A DNA stretch of 35,441 nt from Candidatus Pullichristensenella stercorigallinarum (GCA_018712945.1 DVFZ01000105.1:1-35441); one strand, 5' to 3'. Positions 15,090-23,532 are shown, counted from the first letter of the stretch. Notes: generated from the letters alone by a model not told the origin. Program-made: numbers and translations.

Positions 15090-16010
15090 TCACTGGCCCG
15101 CTTCGTCCGTGCCGACGATGCGCACTTCCGTTTCCAACCACACGCCGGCGTGCGCCTGCACGCGGCGCTGCACTTCCGCAATCAGCTTGAGCACATCTGT
15201 GGCGGTGGCGCCGCCAAGGTTGATGATGAACCCGGCGTGCTTCTCGCTCACCTGCGCGCCGCCGACGGTCAACCCTTTCAGCCCCGCCGCCTCAATCAGC
15301 GCCCCGGCAAACTGGCCCACCGGCCGCTTGAACACCGAACCGGCGCTGGGGAAGGAAAGCGGCTGCTTTTCGCGGCGCAGGGCGTTAAAGCGCCGGGCGC
15401 GCTCCGCGATGGCCTCCGGGTCGTCGCGCGTAAGGCGGAAGCGCGCCGAAAGCACGGGCAGGCCACGCTTGAGCGGCACGGTGGAGCGGTAGCCCATTTC
15501 CATCTCCGCGCGGGTGAGGGTGGCCGCTTCGCCATCCAGAAGCACCTGCGCGTCCACCAGCACATCGGAAACCTGTCCGCCGTAAGCGCCCGCGTTCATG
15601 GCCACGCCGCCGCCCAGCGTGCCGGGGATGCCGGCGGCAAATTCCAGCCCGGAAAGCCCGGCCTCCTGCGCGGCGGCGGCCACGCGCTTGAGCGACGCCC
15701 CGGCCTGGGCGGTCAGCTCCTCGCCCTGCACGCGGATGCGGGAAAAGCGCTCGCCCAGGGAAATCACCAGCCCCCGCACGCCGCCGTCGCGCACGATCAG
15801 GTTGGAGCCGTTGCCCATCAAAAGCGCGGGCACGCCCAGTTCGCCCGCCCAGGCAAGCGCCTTGGCCACTTCCTCAATGCTGTCGGGCAGGAAGAGCACG
15901 TCCGCCGGGCCGCCCACGCGCATGGTGGTGTGTTTGGCCATTGGTTCGTTTACAAGAATCTGTTCGTCGGTGGCGAGGGTATGCAACCGCTCAAGCAGCG
16001 CGTCGATCAA
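15090..16010 (-). CDS. murB: UDP-N-acetylenolpyruvoylglucosamine reductase MurB
   Basis: A 306-residue FAD enzyme that reduces UDP-GlcNAc-enolpyruvate to UDP-MurNAc with NADPH, the second committed step of peptidoglycan precursor synthesis in the cytoplasm. Visible family marks: the FAD-binding TTMRVGGPADVL, LLMGNGSNLIVRDGG, GIPGTLGGGVAMNAGAYGG, the substrate-loop YRST and PSAGSVFKRP with the catalytic serine. The C-terminal GGAQVSEKHAGFIIN ends in a conserved glutamate-bearing segment. Length and motifs fit the shorter type II MurB common in Firmicutes. The start is a TTG (16008-16010) preceded by GGAGG; no ATG in frame lies closer. It begins 21 bases after the upstream permease gene, so the two probably form an operon. 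Confidence 0.95.
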   Translation of the reverse strand: MIDALLERLHTLATDEQILVNEPMAKHTTMRVGGPADVLFLPDSIEEVAKALAWAGELGVPALLMGNGSNLIVRDGGVRGLVISLGERFSRIRVQGEELTAQAGASLKRVAAAAQEAGLSGLEFAAGIPGTLGGGVAMNAGAYGGQVSDVLVDAQVLLDGEAATLTRAEMEMGYRSTVPLKRGLPVLSARFRLTRDDPEAIAERARRFNALRREKQPLSFPSAGSVFKRPVGQFAGALIEAAGLKGLTVGGAQVSEKHAGFIINLGGATATDVLKLIAEVQRRVQAHAGVWLETEVRIVGTDEAGQ

Positions 16011-16031
16011 GGCCGGTTTCCTCCATTTCCC

Positions 16032-17192
16032 TCACATTCCCGCCGCGGGCGGGCGTTTTTGTTTGCGGATATAGCGGTGGGCGCGGTGCGCCTCGGGCAC
16101 GGTGGTATCCGGCGGCGGGCTGAGCGCGGCCTTGAGGATGAGCACCACCACCGGGCCGAGCAGCATGCCGCCAAAGCCCATCACGCACAGGCCCGCGTAC
16201 ATGGCCGCCATGGTGACCAGCGGGTAAAGCCCGAGCTGCACGCTGACCACGCGCGGCTCGACGATTTGCCGGGTGACGATGGTAAGTATGTACAAAACTG
16301 CCACGCCCACGCCCATGCCGATATCGCCGGTGATAAAGCCGATGGCCGACATGGGAATCAAAAACAGCCCCGCGCCGATGATGGGCAGCGCATCCATAAT
16401 GCCGATGAGCAGCGCCAGCAGCACCGAATAGGGAATGCGCAGAATCACAAAGCCCACCGTCAGCTCCACGGCGATCAGCGCCATCATAATCAGCGCCGAT
16501 TTGATCTGCCCGGCGATGCCGCGGAACACTGTATCCTTGAGCATTTTCACCTTGCCGGAAGCGCGCTCAGGCAGCCAGCGGCGGAAGAAGGCGAAGATGC
16601 GCTGCCGGTCGGACACCATATAGATCGTGCTCATGATGGTCAAAACGATAAAGAGGATGATCTGCGGCAGGTTCATCACCGTGGAGATCGTCCAGTTGCC
16701 CACCGAGCCGAGCAGCTCCAGGGAGAAACTGCGCAGCCAGTTCAGGCCCTCGTTGATGGCGCTGTTGATAAACGAGAGTATTTCCGGCGGCATCTCCAGC
16801 ATGTGCAGGCCGCCCCCGTCCGTCCACTGCTGCACCCATGCGCTGGCCTCGCTGACCCAGCCGGGCACGGCGGCGATGAGCGAGCGCGTTTCCTCCACCA
16901 GCCGCGCGCCAATCAGGAACAGGATGACGGAAATTACCCCGTACATCACCACCACGGCGATGAGGCTGGCCAGGCGCGGCGGCAGCTTGATTTTGCGGAA
17001 CAGGTTTTCCAGACGCCGCGCTACGGGGTGAATCACCCAGGCCAGCGCCATGGCGATCACCGACGGGGCGATATAGGAAAACAACGACGCCAACACAAAC
17101 AGCGCCGCCAGCACCAGCAGCACAATGGCGACGCGGCGCGGCAAATCGTTCCACCGCTCGTTAAACCGCTTGACATTTTCCCAGAATCCCAT
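16032..17192 (-). CDS. AI-2E (YtvI/PerM-type) family membrane transporter
   Basis: A 386-residue membrane protein. It has two or three N-terminal membrane helices, a soluble-looking segment of about residues 105-170 (tryptophan-rich), and a C-terminal block of about five helices. That block contains the family signature PYSVLLALLIGIMDALPIIGAG, with the conserved D-x-L-P-x-x-G, then a glycine-rich helix pair near GFGGMLLGPVVV. Members are proposed to export small molecules (TqsA exports AI-2; others move sodium or unknown solutes), so no substrate is assigned. The ATG follows AAGGAGG with a short spacing. Its promoter lies at 17253-17281 and likely drives murB as well. The C-terminal 20 residues are basic and cytoplasmic. 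Confidence 0.85.
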   Translation of the reverse strand: MGFWENVKRFNERWNDLPRRVAIVLLVLAALFVLASLFSYIAPSVIAMALAWVIHPVARRLENLFRKIKLPPRLASLIAVVVMYGVISVILFLIGARLVEETRSLIAAVPGWVSEASAWVQQWTDGGGLHMLEMPPEILSFINSAINEGLNWLRSFSLELLGSVGNWTISTVMNLPQIILFIVLTIMSTIYMVSDRQRIFAFFRRWLPERASGKVKMLKDTVFRGIAGQIKSALIMMALIAVELTVGFVILRIPYSVLLALLIGIMDALPIIGAGLFLIPMSAIGFITGDIGMGVGVAVLYILTIVTRQIVEPRVVSVQLGLYPLVTMAAMYAGLCVMGFGGMLLGPVVVLILKAALSPPPDTTVPEAHRAHRYIRKQKRPPAAGM

Positions 17193-17252
17193 GGTTCCTC
17201 CTTTGCAGGGAGGGACGCATTCCGCGCTTCCCAAAGAAACAATCCCTATTTT

Positions 17253-17281
17253 ATTATACGGGAAAGGGCGGGGGTTGTAAA
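17253..17281 (-). promoter_or_regulatory. Promoter for the AI-2E permease-murB operon
   Basis: On the minus strand: TTTACA (17276-17281), a 17-base spacer and TATAAT (17253-17258), about 60 bases before the permease start. Confidence 0.75.
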
Positions 17282-17391
17282 GCAAAATGACGTATCTTTC
17301 ATCCAATTCCAATCTACGGCGGGCAAGCGGCAGGCATTTTCCCCCTCCGGCAACAAAACGCAAATATTCCCGCAAAATCCCCCGCAAACGC

Positions 17392-17421
17392 TGGACAAAT
17401 GCACGCCGAATACCGTCTAAT
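17392..17421 (+). promoter_or_regulatory. Possible promoter for the ECF sigma/anti-sigma pair
   Basis: TGGACA (17392-17397), an 18-base spacer and TCTAAT (17416-17421), 20 bases before the start codon. It resembles a sigma-A promoter. I see no obvious AAC/CGTC-type ECF autoregulatory site. Confidence 0.4.
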
Positions 17422-17441
17422 CTGTGAAAGGGGGAAGCGCA

Positions 17442-17945
17442 ATGGAGCGAAGCGAACGCGACCGCTGGCTGGAGGGAGCCATGGCCCGCTGGGAGCAGAG
17501 CCTTTTGCGCACCTGCTTTGCCTATCTGGGCGACCTGTCTCTGGCCGAAGACGCGGTGCAGGAGACCTTCTTGAAGGCGTGGAAGAACCTCGACCGTTTT
17601 CGGGGCGAGGCCTCGGAAAAGACATGGCTGCTGCGCATCGCCATCAACACCTGCAAGGACGTGCGCCGCAGCGCGTGGTTCCGCCGCGTAAACCGCGCCG
17701 TGTCGCTGGACAGCCTGCCCAAAGCGCCCGCGCCCTTTGCGCCGCGCGACCACGAGCTTGCGCGCGCCGTGCTCTCCCTCAGACCACAGCTGCGCGAGGC
17801 GGTATTGCTCTGCTGGTACCAGGAGCTTTCCGCCAGCGAAGCGGCGCGGGCGCTGGGCGTGTCCCGATCGACCGTTTACAACCGCCTGAACAAAGCGCGC
17901 AGGCGCCTGCGCGGGGAATTGGAGGCGTGGCATGAAGAAAAATGA
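17442..17945 (+). CDS. ECF-type RNA polymerase sigma factor
   Basis: A 167-residue sigma-70 family group IV protein. Region 2 covers about residues 10-80, with the core-binding and -10 reading segment D-A-V-Q-E-T-F-L-K-A-W and the following FRGEASEKTWLLRIAINTC. Region 4 covers about 105-160, with the helix-turn-helix ALGVSRSTVYNRLNKARRRL reading the -35 box. No region 1.1 or 3 is present, as expected for ECF factors. The ATG follows GGGGGAAG; a GTG six codons upstream is less likely. Its last codons overlap the start of the next gene by 14 bases, the usual coupling of a sigma factor with its own anti-sigma factor. The inducing signal and regulon are unknown. Confidence 0.9.
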   Translation: MERSERDRWLEGAMARWEQSLLRTCFAYLGDLSLAEDAVQETFLKAWKNLDRFRGEASEKTWLLRIAINTCKDVRRSAWFRRVNRAVSLDSLPKAPAPFAPRDHELARAVLSLRPQLREAVLLCWYQELSASEAARALGVSRSTVYNRLNKARRRLRGELEAWHEEK

Positions 17946-19074
17946 CGCGCAAATCGTCCGGGACGCGCTGGACAGGCGCCTCGCGGCGCTTGGGCCCTCC
18001 GCAGCGCGCCGGGCGCGCATCCGGGAAAGAATCGCAGAGGAGGAACCGGCGATGAAGAAAAAACTGACCGCCAGTTTGGCCGCGGCGCTCATCGCGGCGC
18101 TGTTGCTGGCCGGTGCGGCTCTGGCCGTGGGTCTGAACCTGTTTGACGTGTTTGGCAAAAACGACGAAAGGCTCTCCCAGCTCGCGGACGAGGCGGCTTT
18201 ACCCGCCGTGGACGCGCAGAGCGTGGAGAGCGAGGCGCTGGGCGCGAGCGAAGCGGCCATTGAAAGCGCCTACTACGACGGGCAATCGCTGATCGTGGCC
18301 TACCGTCTGAAAAACGACGCACGCGTGGAGGAGTTTGTGCCGACGCAGGCGGAACTGGCGCAGGCGGAGGCGCTGGAAGGCCCCGTGCATATTGCCGTGG
18401 GGCGCGAGGCGGATCGGGCAATCGTGGAGCGCTTCCATCAGGCGCAGGAGGATGGCGAGCCCTTCGGCATCGTCCAGTACGCGGTGCACCCAAGCGACCA
18501 CACGCTGACAGACGACGGCATCGACCTGCCGCCTTCGGGCGAACGGACGCTGCAGGGCGAGGACGGCGCGCTTCTCAGCCTGCGCGAATACGAATTTCCC
18601 CTGCCGGAGGCGGCGCGGGAGCGCGAGACATTGAACATAAGCATCCGGCTGATCGAGAGTGCAAGCTACCTGTATTTCGACGGCGACACCTGCTATTCCC
18701 TGCCCGGCACGCGGCGCGAGGCGGGGGAGATGACCGCCTGCGTGCGCCGCACGCCGGGAGGAACGCGGCGCTATGCGGGCGAAGGCGAATGGGTGGGAAC
18801 GCCCCTGAAGATCGAGGCTCAGTTCTCCCGCGCCTATGGCCGGATAACGCTGAAGGCGGACGGCACGCTTTCGGCGCTGGGGGCGGACGCGCGGCTTGAA
18901 GCGTGCGACGAAACGAACGCGCCGATGCGCTGTCTGGGCATGGATCCCCAGACCGGCGGCGTGACGTACCTCTTCAACGGCACGGGCGCGCTGCCCGAGC
19001 GCATCGCCGTGCGCCTTGTCCTCTCCGAGGGCGGGGGACAGAGCGTCCCCATCGAGCTTTCCATCGTCGAATGA
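17932..19074 (+). CDS. Probable membrane-bound anti-sigma factor with extracytoplasmic domain
   Basis: A 380-residue protein with a basic cytoplasmic N-terminus of about 42 residues, one transmembrane helix (about 44-66) and an outer region of about 310 residues. The architecture (short helical head, single helix, DUF4179-like outer region) is common for proteins encoded directly after ECF sigma factors in Clostridia. The 14-base overlap with the sigma gene supports translational coupling. The head is too short to show a clear anti-sigma fold and has no HxxxCxxC zinc motif, so sigma binding is inferred from context. The outer domain is beta-rich and acidic, with two cysteines flanking a region near residue 325. 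A terminator follows 12 bases after the stop. Confidence 0.7.
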   Translation: MKKNDAQIVRDALDRRLAALGPSAARRARIRERIAEEEPAMKKKLTASLAAALIAALLLAGAALAVGLNLFDVFGKNDERLSQLADEAALPAVDAQSVESEALGASEAAIESAYYDGQSLIVAYRLKNDARVEEFVPTQAELAQAEALEGPVHIAVGREADRAIVERFHQAQEDGEPFGIVQYAVHPSDHTLTDDGIDLPPSGERTLQGEDGALLSLREYEFPLPEAARERETLNISIRLIESASYLYFDGDTCYSLPGTRREAGEMTACVRRTPGGTRRYAGEGEWVGTPLKIEAQFSRAYGRITLKADGTLSALGADARLEACDETNAPMRCLGMDPQTGGVTYLFNGTGALPERIAVRLVLSEGGGQSVPIELSIVE

Positions 19075-19086
19075 GCGACAAAAAGC

Positions 19087-19119
19087 GCCCGGAGGCCTGA
19101 TGCTGCCTCCGGGCTTTTT
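19087..19119. terminator. Bidirectional terminator
   Basis: GCCCGGAGGC (19087-19096) pairs perfectly with GCCTCCGGGC (19105-19114) followed by five T's. On the minus strand the same stem is followed by GCTTTTTG. It serves both the anti-sigma gene and the convergent M16 peptidase gene. Confidence 0.85.
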
Positions 19120-19125
19120 GCATTT

Positions 19126-20376
19126 TCAGATGTTCAGACCGCCCAGCGCCTTCCGGGCGTCCTTGCCCACCAGCGCCAGCGACGGTTCGGCGCAAAGCAG
19201 TTCCCGCGCCAGCTCGTTCACGCCCTCGAAGGTCAGGCTGTCGATGGCGGCAATTACTTCTTCCTCGCTGCGCGTTTTGTTCAGCAAAAGCAGGCGGCGT
19301 CCGGCGGCGTTCATGCGCGCCGAGGTGGATTCCTGGCCGAGGATGTAGCCGGCCCTGAGCTGCTGGCGCGCCATATCAAACTCGGCGCGCGTCATGCCCT
19401 TTTCCCCCAGGGCGCGCACTTCGCGCAGGGTCATATCCACCACCTGGGCAAGCGAATCCGGCCTTGCCGCCGCGTAAATGGTCATCAGCCCGCAATCGGT
19501 GTAGGAATTGGGATAGCTGTAAATGGAATAGGCCAGTCCGCTTTCCTCGCGGATCTTCTGGAACAGGCGCGAGGACATGCTGCCGCCCAGCACGCTGTTG
19601 ACCAGCGAAAATTCATAGCTGCGCTCGCCGCCGATGGCGACGCCGGGAAAGCCCAGGCAGAGGTTCATCTGCTCCACGTCTTTTTCCCGGGCCAGGCGCG
19701 TGGGGCGGACGGGGTGGGTCTGCGTATCGCGCCGGGGTTGCGGCCCGCCCTGCCAGGCAAGCAGGTGCTTTTCGGCCAGGGCGACCACCGCCTGCCAGTC
19801 GTAATGCCCGGCCAGCGCCAGAACCGCCTGCTGTGGGGCATACATATTGTGCCAATAGGTATAAAGGTCGTCGCGGGTAAAGGAGGACACGCGCTCCTCG
19901 CTGCCGAGAATGGGGCGGGCCACCGGCTGGTCGCCAAAGTGAGCGAGCATGATTAGCTCGTGTACCACGTCCTCGGGCGAATCCTCGGCCATGGCGATTT
20001 CCTCAATCACCACGCCCTTTTCCTTTTCCAGCTCCGCGGGGTCGAACTTCGGCGCGGTGGCCAGGTCGGAGAGCACGTCGATGGCCAGGGGCAGGTTTTC
20101 ATCCACCACCTTGGCGTAAAAGCAGGTGCACTCCTTGGAGGTAAAGGCGTTGAGCTGGCCGCCCACGGCGTCCATTTCCTCGGCAATCTGGCGGGCGTTG
20201 CGTTTTTCGGTGCCCTTGAAGGCCATGTGCTCGAGGAAGTGGCTGATGCCAGCCTCCGGGGGAATCTCATACTGCGAACCGGCGCCCAGCCACAATCCCA
20301 CCGAAACCGAGCGCACATGGTCAAGCCGCTCACCGATGACGCGCAGGCCGTTGGAAAGCGTAATTTGGTCAAACAA
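19126..20376 (-). CDS. M16 family zinc metallopeptidase (MlpA/YmxG-like)
   Basis: A 416-residue peptidase related to mitochondrial processing peptidase beta. The inverted zinc motif HxxEH is present as HFLEH in GISHFLEHMAFKGT near residue 50, with the downstream glutamate in EKGVVIEEIAMAEDSPED. The second half carries the usual inactive M16 domain (GGSMSSRLFQKIREESGLAYSIYSY, the R/Y-rich substrate loop). In Bacillus the homologue mlpA lies just downstream of pnp, as here. Most likely a cytoplasmic processing or degrading peptidase. The start is a TTG (20374-20376) six bases after GGGAGGT; the frame upstream has no better site. The 299-base gap to pnp contains a strong hairpin, so it may be transcribed separately. 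Confidence 0.9.
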   Translation of the reverse strand: MFDQITLSNGLRVIGERLDHVRSVSVGLWLGAGSQYEIPPEAGISHFLEHMAFKGTEKRNARQIAEEMDAVGGQLNAFTSKECTCFYAKVVDENLPLAIDVLSDLATAPKFDPAELEKEKGVVIEEIAMAEDSPEDVVHELIMLAHFGDQPVARPILGSEERVSSFTRDDLYTYWHNMYAPQQAVLALAGHYDWQAVVALAEKHLLAWQGGPQPRRDTQTHPVRPTRLAREKDVEQMNLCLGFPGVAIGGERSYEFSLVNSVLGGSMSSRLFQKIREESGLAYSIYSYPNSYTDCGLMTIYAAARPDSLAQVVDMTLREVRALGEKGMTRAEFDMARQQLRAGYILGQESTSARMNAAGRRLLLLNKTRSEEEVIAAIDSLTFEGVNELARELLCAEPSLALVGKDARKALGGLNI

Positions 20377-20612
20377 GGCGATACCTCCCAGGAAACATGT
20401 GTAGCGATTCTGCGGGCAACGGCAACCCTGCCCGGCGCGAAAAACAACGAGGCCCCGGCAAACGGCGGGGAAACCGCCCAATCAGGCTTCCCCGCGCCGC
20501 CATTTTCCCGGCAAGGCCGCTTCCGGGGCGGAAAGCGCCCCGCCGCCTGCCAAAAATGCCTTGGGGACAGGATACCATTATCCTCCCCCGCCAAACGGGG
20601 AATCATGCGCGC

Positions 20613-20658
20613 GCGGCCCCCACGCAGGCCCGGAAAAACTCCGGCGCGCGGGGGCCGC
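20613..20658 (-). terminator. Strong hairpin after pnp
   Basis: GCGGCCCCCACGC (20613-20625) pairs with GCGCGGGGGCCGC (20646-20658) with one wobble; an inner CCGG pair extends it. It starts 17 bases past the pnp stop on the minus strand. No T-run follows, so it may stabilise the 3' end as much as terminate. The rest of 20377-20612 is GC-rich and holds no gene I can support. Confidence 0.5.
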
Positions 20659-20675
20659 CAACAGATCAGGCCGGT

Positions 20676-22847
20676 TTACCGCCTCGGGGGACGGCCGCCA
20701 CGGTCGCGTCCGCCGCGGTCGCCATCGCGGCGCGGGGGACGGCGCACGGGCATGGATTCGTCGTCATACTGGATGTCGTTGCGGATCAGGTTGATGCGGC
20801 CCTGGGAATCAATCTCGGCCACCTTGCATTCCAGCTCGTCACCGATCTTCACCACGTCCTCCACCTTGTCCACGCGGCCATTGGCCAGCTTGGAGATGTG
20901 GATCATGCCGTCCTTGCCGGGCGCGTACTCCACAAAGGCGCCAAAGGACATGATGCGGGCCACCTTGCCGGTGAATACATCGCCCACCTTCAGTTCGCGC
21001 ACGATGCCTTCGATGATGGACTTGGCCCGCTTCGCCGCCGCGTCGTCGCTGGTGGCGATGAACACGCTGCCGTCGTCCTCGATATCAATCTTCACGCCGG
21101 TTTCCTCGATGATCTTGTTGATCATCTTGCCGCGCGGGCCGACGACCTCGCCAATCTTTTCGGGGTTGATATAGAAGTGGATGATCTTCGGCGCGTACTT
21201 GGAAAGCTGCGGGCGCGGGGCGGGCAGCACTTCGAGCATCTTGCCGAGGATGTGCATGCGGCCGTCGTAAGCCTGCGCCAGCGCCTGCTTGAGAATCGGC
21301 TCGTCGATGCCCTTGATTTTGATATCCATCTGGATGGCGGTGATGCCCTGCGCGGTGCCAGCCACTTTGAAGTCCATATCGCCCAGGAAGTCTTCCAAAC
21401 CCTGGATATCGGTGAGCACGGCCACCTTGCCGGTGTTTTCCACGTCTTTGATCAGGCCCATGGCCACGCCAGCCACGGGGCGCTTGATGGGCACGCCCGC
21501 GTCCATCAGGGCCAGGGTGGAGCCGCAAACGCTCGCCTGCGAGGTAGAGCCGTTGGAGGACATGACCTCGCTGACCAGGCGCAGGCAGTAGGGGAATTCT
21601 TCCACAGAGGGAATCATCGGCTCCAGGGCGCGCTCGGCCAGCGCGCCGTGGCCGATTTCGCGGCGGCCCGGGCTGCGGATGGGCTTGGCTTCGCCGGTGG
21701 AATAGCCGGGGAAGTTATAGTGGTGCATATAGCGCTTGGAATCCTCCACGCCAATGCCGTCGATAATCTGCTTTTCGGAAACCGGGGCCAGCGTGGCCAC
21801 GGTCATCACCTGCGTCTGCCCGCGGGTGAACACGGCGCTGCCGTGCGGACGGGGCAACACGCCCACCTCGCACCAAATCGGGCGTACCTCGGTGAGCTTG
21901 CGGCCGTCGGGACGCACGCCTTCGTCGATGATGTGGCGGCGCATGACTTCCTTCTGCAGGGCGTACAGCGCGTCGCCAACCTCCACCTCGCGGCCCTCGA
22001 ACTGACCGGCGAAATGCTCGGCCACTTCGGCCTTCACCTGCTCTTCGCGGGCGTTGCGCTCGGAGCGGTCGAAGGTTTCAAACATCCACTTTACCTTGTC
22101 CAGCGCGTATTCGCGCACGGCGGCCTTGACGTCCTCGCCGGGCAGCACCAGCGGGAACTCCTTTTTCTCCTTGCCGATTTCGGCGACGATGCCGTTTAAG
22201 AAGGCCACGATTTTCTTGATTTCCTCGTGCGCGAAGAGGATGCCGCCCAGCATCACTTCCTCGGAAACTTCCTTGGCGCCAGCCTCAACCATCAAAACGG
22301 CCTCGCCGGTGCCGGCCACGGTGAGGTTCATCAGGGAAACTTCGCGCTGGGCGTCGTTGGGGTTGATGACGTACTCGCCATCCACATAGCCCACGTTCAC
22401 CGCGCCGATAGGGCCGGCCCAGGGGATCTCGCTGGTGGCCAGGGAGGCGGACGCGCCGATCATGGCGGGGATATCGGGGATGTTGTTGGTGTCTACGGAC
22501 ATGACCGTGGCCACCACGGACACGTCGTGGCGCATGCCCTTGGGGAACAGCGGGCGCAGGGGCCGGTCGATGAGGCGGGAAGTGAGGATGGCCTTTTCGG
22601 CGGGACGGCCCTCGCGGCGGTTCCAGCTGCCGGGGATGTGGCCCACGGAATAGAGCTTTTCTTCAAAATCCACGCTCAGGGGGAAGAAGTCGATGCCCGG
22701 GCGCGGGGTCTTGGCCACGGTGCAGGTGGTGAGCACGCAGGTGTCGCCATAGCGCACAAAGCACGAACCGGAGGCCTGCTCGGCGTACTTGCCGAACTCG
22801 AGCGTGAGCGTGCGACCGCCCAGCTCCATGGAATACGATTTGAACAT
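20676..22847 (-). CDS. pnp: Polyribonucleotide nucleotidyltransferase (PNPase)
   Basis: A 723-residue phosphorolytic 3'-5' exoribonuclease, full length for the family. It degrades mRNA to nucleoside diphosphates and can add tails; it works as a trimer in the cytoplasm. Order of domains: first RNase PH core (about 5-140, with GSCFVRYGDTCVLTTCT), the helical linker, second RNase PH core (about 310-540, with FTRGQTQVMTVATL and the catalytic-region IQGLEDFLGDMDFKVAG), KH domain (GEVVGPRGKMINKIIEETG) and S1 domain (VGDVFTGKVARIMSFGAFVE). It ends in an Arg/Gly/Asp-rich tail (RRDGDRGGRDRGGRPPRR) often seen in RNA-binding proteins. The ATG follows GGAGG. It lies downstream of rpsO with a structured leader. 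Confidence 0.97.
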   Translation of the reverse strand: MFKSYSMELGGRTLTLEFGKYAEQASGSCFVRYGDTCVLTTCTVAKTPRPGIDFFPLSVDFEEKLYSVGHIPGSWNRREGRPAEKAILTSRLIDRPLRPLFPKGMRHDVSVVATVMSVDTNNIPDIPAMIGASASLATSEIPWAGPIGAVNVGYVDGEYVINPNDAQREVSLMNLTVAGTGEAVLMVEAGAKEVSEEVMLGGILFAHEEIKKIVAFLNGIVAEIGKEKKEFPLVLPGEDVKAAVREYALDKVKWMFETFDRSERNAREEQVKAEVAEHFAGQFEGREVEVGDALYALQKEVMRRHIIDEGVRPDGRKLTEVRPIWCEVGVLPRPHGSAVFTRGQTQVMTVATLAPVSEKQIIDGIGVEDSKRYMHHYNFPGYSTGEAKPIRSPGRREIGHGALAERALEPMIPSVEEFPYCLRLVSEVMSSNGSTSQASVCGSTLALMDAGVPIKRPVAGVAMGLIKDVENTGKVAVLTDIQGLEDFLGDMDFKVAGTAQGITAIQMDIKIKGIDEPILKQALAQAYDGRMHILGKMLEVLPAPRPQLSKYAPKIIHFYINPEKIGEVVGPRGKMINKIIEETGVKIDIEDDGSVFIATSDDAAAKRAKSIIEGIVRELKVGDVFTGKVARIMSFGAFVEYAPGKDGMIHISKLANGRVDKVEDVVKIGDELECKVAEIDSQGRINLIRNDIQYDDESMPVRRPPRRDGDRGGRDRGGRPPRR

Positions 22848-22881
22848 GCGGATTTCCTCCTTCGGATTCGGTCGGTGTATC

Positions 22882-22938
22882 CGCACATGGACGCACGCCT
22901 GCGAGATAAGCACTCTCGCACCCTAGCGTCCATGTGCG
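22882..22938 (-). promoter_or_regulatory. Long hairpin in the pnp leader
   Basis: CGCACATGGACGC (22882-22894) pairs with GCGTCCATGTGCG (22926-22938). Inside, TGCGAGA (22900-22906) pairs with TCTCGCA (22914-22920), with a five-base internal loop on each side and a seven-base end loop. It lies 35 bases before the pnp start. In E. coli a double-stranded pnp leader is cut by RNase III and then by PNPase for autocontrol; a similar role here is inference. Confidence 0.7.
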
Positions 22939-22965
22939 AATGGAACGGGAATTTTCTTCGCAAAC

Positions 22966-22998
22966 CGCGCCGCCGCCCGGACTGTGGGCGGCGGCGCG
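22966..22998 (-). terminator. Intercistronic rpsO-pnp hairpin
   Basis: A perfect 13-bp stem: CGCGCCGCCGCCC (22966-22978) with GGGCGGCGGCGCG (22986-22998), 34 bases past the rpsO stop. There is only a short T-run (GTTTGC) after it, so it probably acts as a partial terminator or an mRNA 3' stabiliser. Confidence 0.6.
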
Positions 22999-23031
22999 GA
23001 ATATGCCGTAAAATGTTGCTTCCGCCGCCCG

Positions 23032-23292
23032 TTACTTGCGCAGGCCCAGCTTGGCAATGAGGGCGCGGTAAGCCTCGATGTCGGTGCTCTTGAGGTAATC
23101 CAGCAATCCGCGGCGCTGGCCGACCATCAAAAGCAGGCCGCGACGGCTGTGGTGGTCCTTCTTGTGCACCTTGAGGTGCTCGTTGAGATGGTTGATGCGC
23201 GCGGTGAGCAGCGCGATCTGCACCTCGGGGGAGCCGGTGTCGCCCTCGTGACGGGCGTAGGTTTCCATGATTTCCTTCTTGTTGATGACCAT
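23032..23292 (-). CDS. rpsO: 30S ribosomal protein S15
   Basis: An 86-residue S15, close to the usual 88-89. S15 binds the central domain of 16S rRNA early in 30S assembly. The conserved block [11 protein letters not shown] is present, followed by [27 protein letters not shown] and RRGLLDYL. The start was placed at the ATG after GGAGGAAAA; the frame is open further upstream but without a site. It is the first gene of the rpsO-pnp unit, with its own promoter and a structured 5' leader of about 110 bases. Confidence 0.97.
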   Translation of the reverse strand: MVINKKEIMETYARHEGDTGSPEVQIALLTARINHLNEHLKVHKKDHHSRRGLLLMVGQRRGLLDYLKSTDIEAYRALIAKLGLRK

Positions 23293-23355
23293 TGGGTTTT
23301 CCTCCTGCATTGTATTCCCGCGCGCCCCGTATGCCGTCGGAGTCTTCGGCAAACC

Positions 23356-23390
23356 GAGCCTGCGGTTCCTGGGCCAAAGCCCTGTGGCTC
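23356..23390 (-). promoter_or_regulatory. Structured rpsO leader (S15 autoregulation candidate)
   Basis: In the 5' leader, GAGCC/GGCTC (23356-23360 with 23386-23390) closes a region holding GGGC/GCCC (23371-23374 with 23379-23382). S15 represses its own translation through structured leaders in several bacteria, with different RNA motifs in each. I infer a similar role; no known motif was matched. Confidence 0.45.
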
Positions 23391-23411
23391 ACTCATTCTG
23401 CCACAAACATC

Positions 23412-23441
23412 ATTTTAGCATACCCGGCGGCCGCTTGTAAA
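23412..23441 (-). promoter_or_regulatory. Promoter of the rpsO-pnp operon
   Basis: On the minus strand: TTTACA (23436-23441), an 18-base spacer and TAAAAT (23412-23417), about 120 bases before the rpsO start. Confidence 0.7.
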
Positions 23442-23503
23442 GCGCTTTGCGAATCTTTTACCATAAGGCCGCAATCGGCTTCAAAAGCGTAACCGCAGCG
23501 GGG

Positions 23504-23532
23504 TTGACAGGGCGGTCTGCGCGCCTTATAAT
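23504..23532 (+). promoter_or_regulatory. Consensus sigma-A promoter
   Basis: Perfect TTGACA (23504-23509), a 17-base spacer and perfect TATAAT (23527-23532), 34 bases before the small membrane protein gene. It is the best promoter match in the window, so expression is likely strong. Confidence 0.88.

Noticed and set aside
14826..17420. An 864-codon open frame on the plus strand
   Set aside because: It is antisense to murB and the AI-2E permease, both of which have intact family motifs. The translation is His/Gln/Arg-rich and low complexity.
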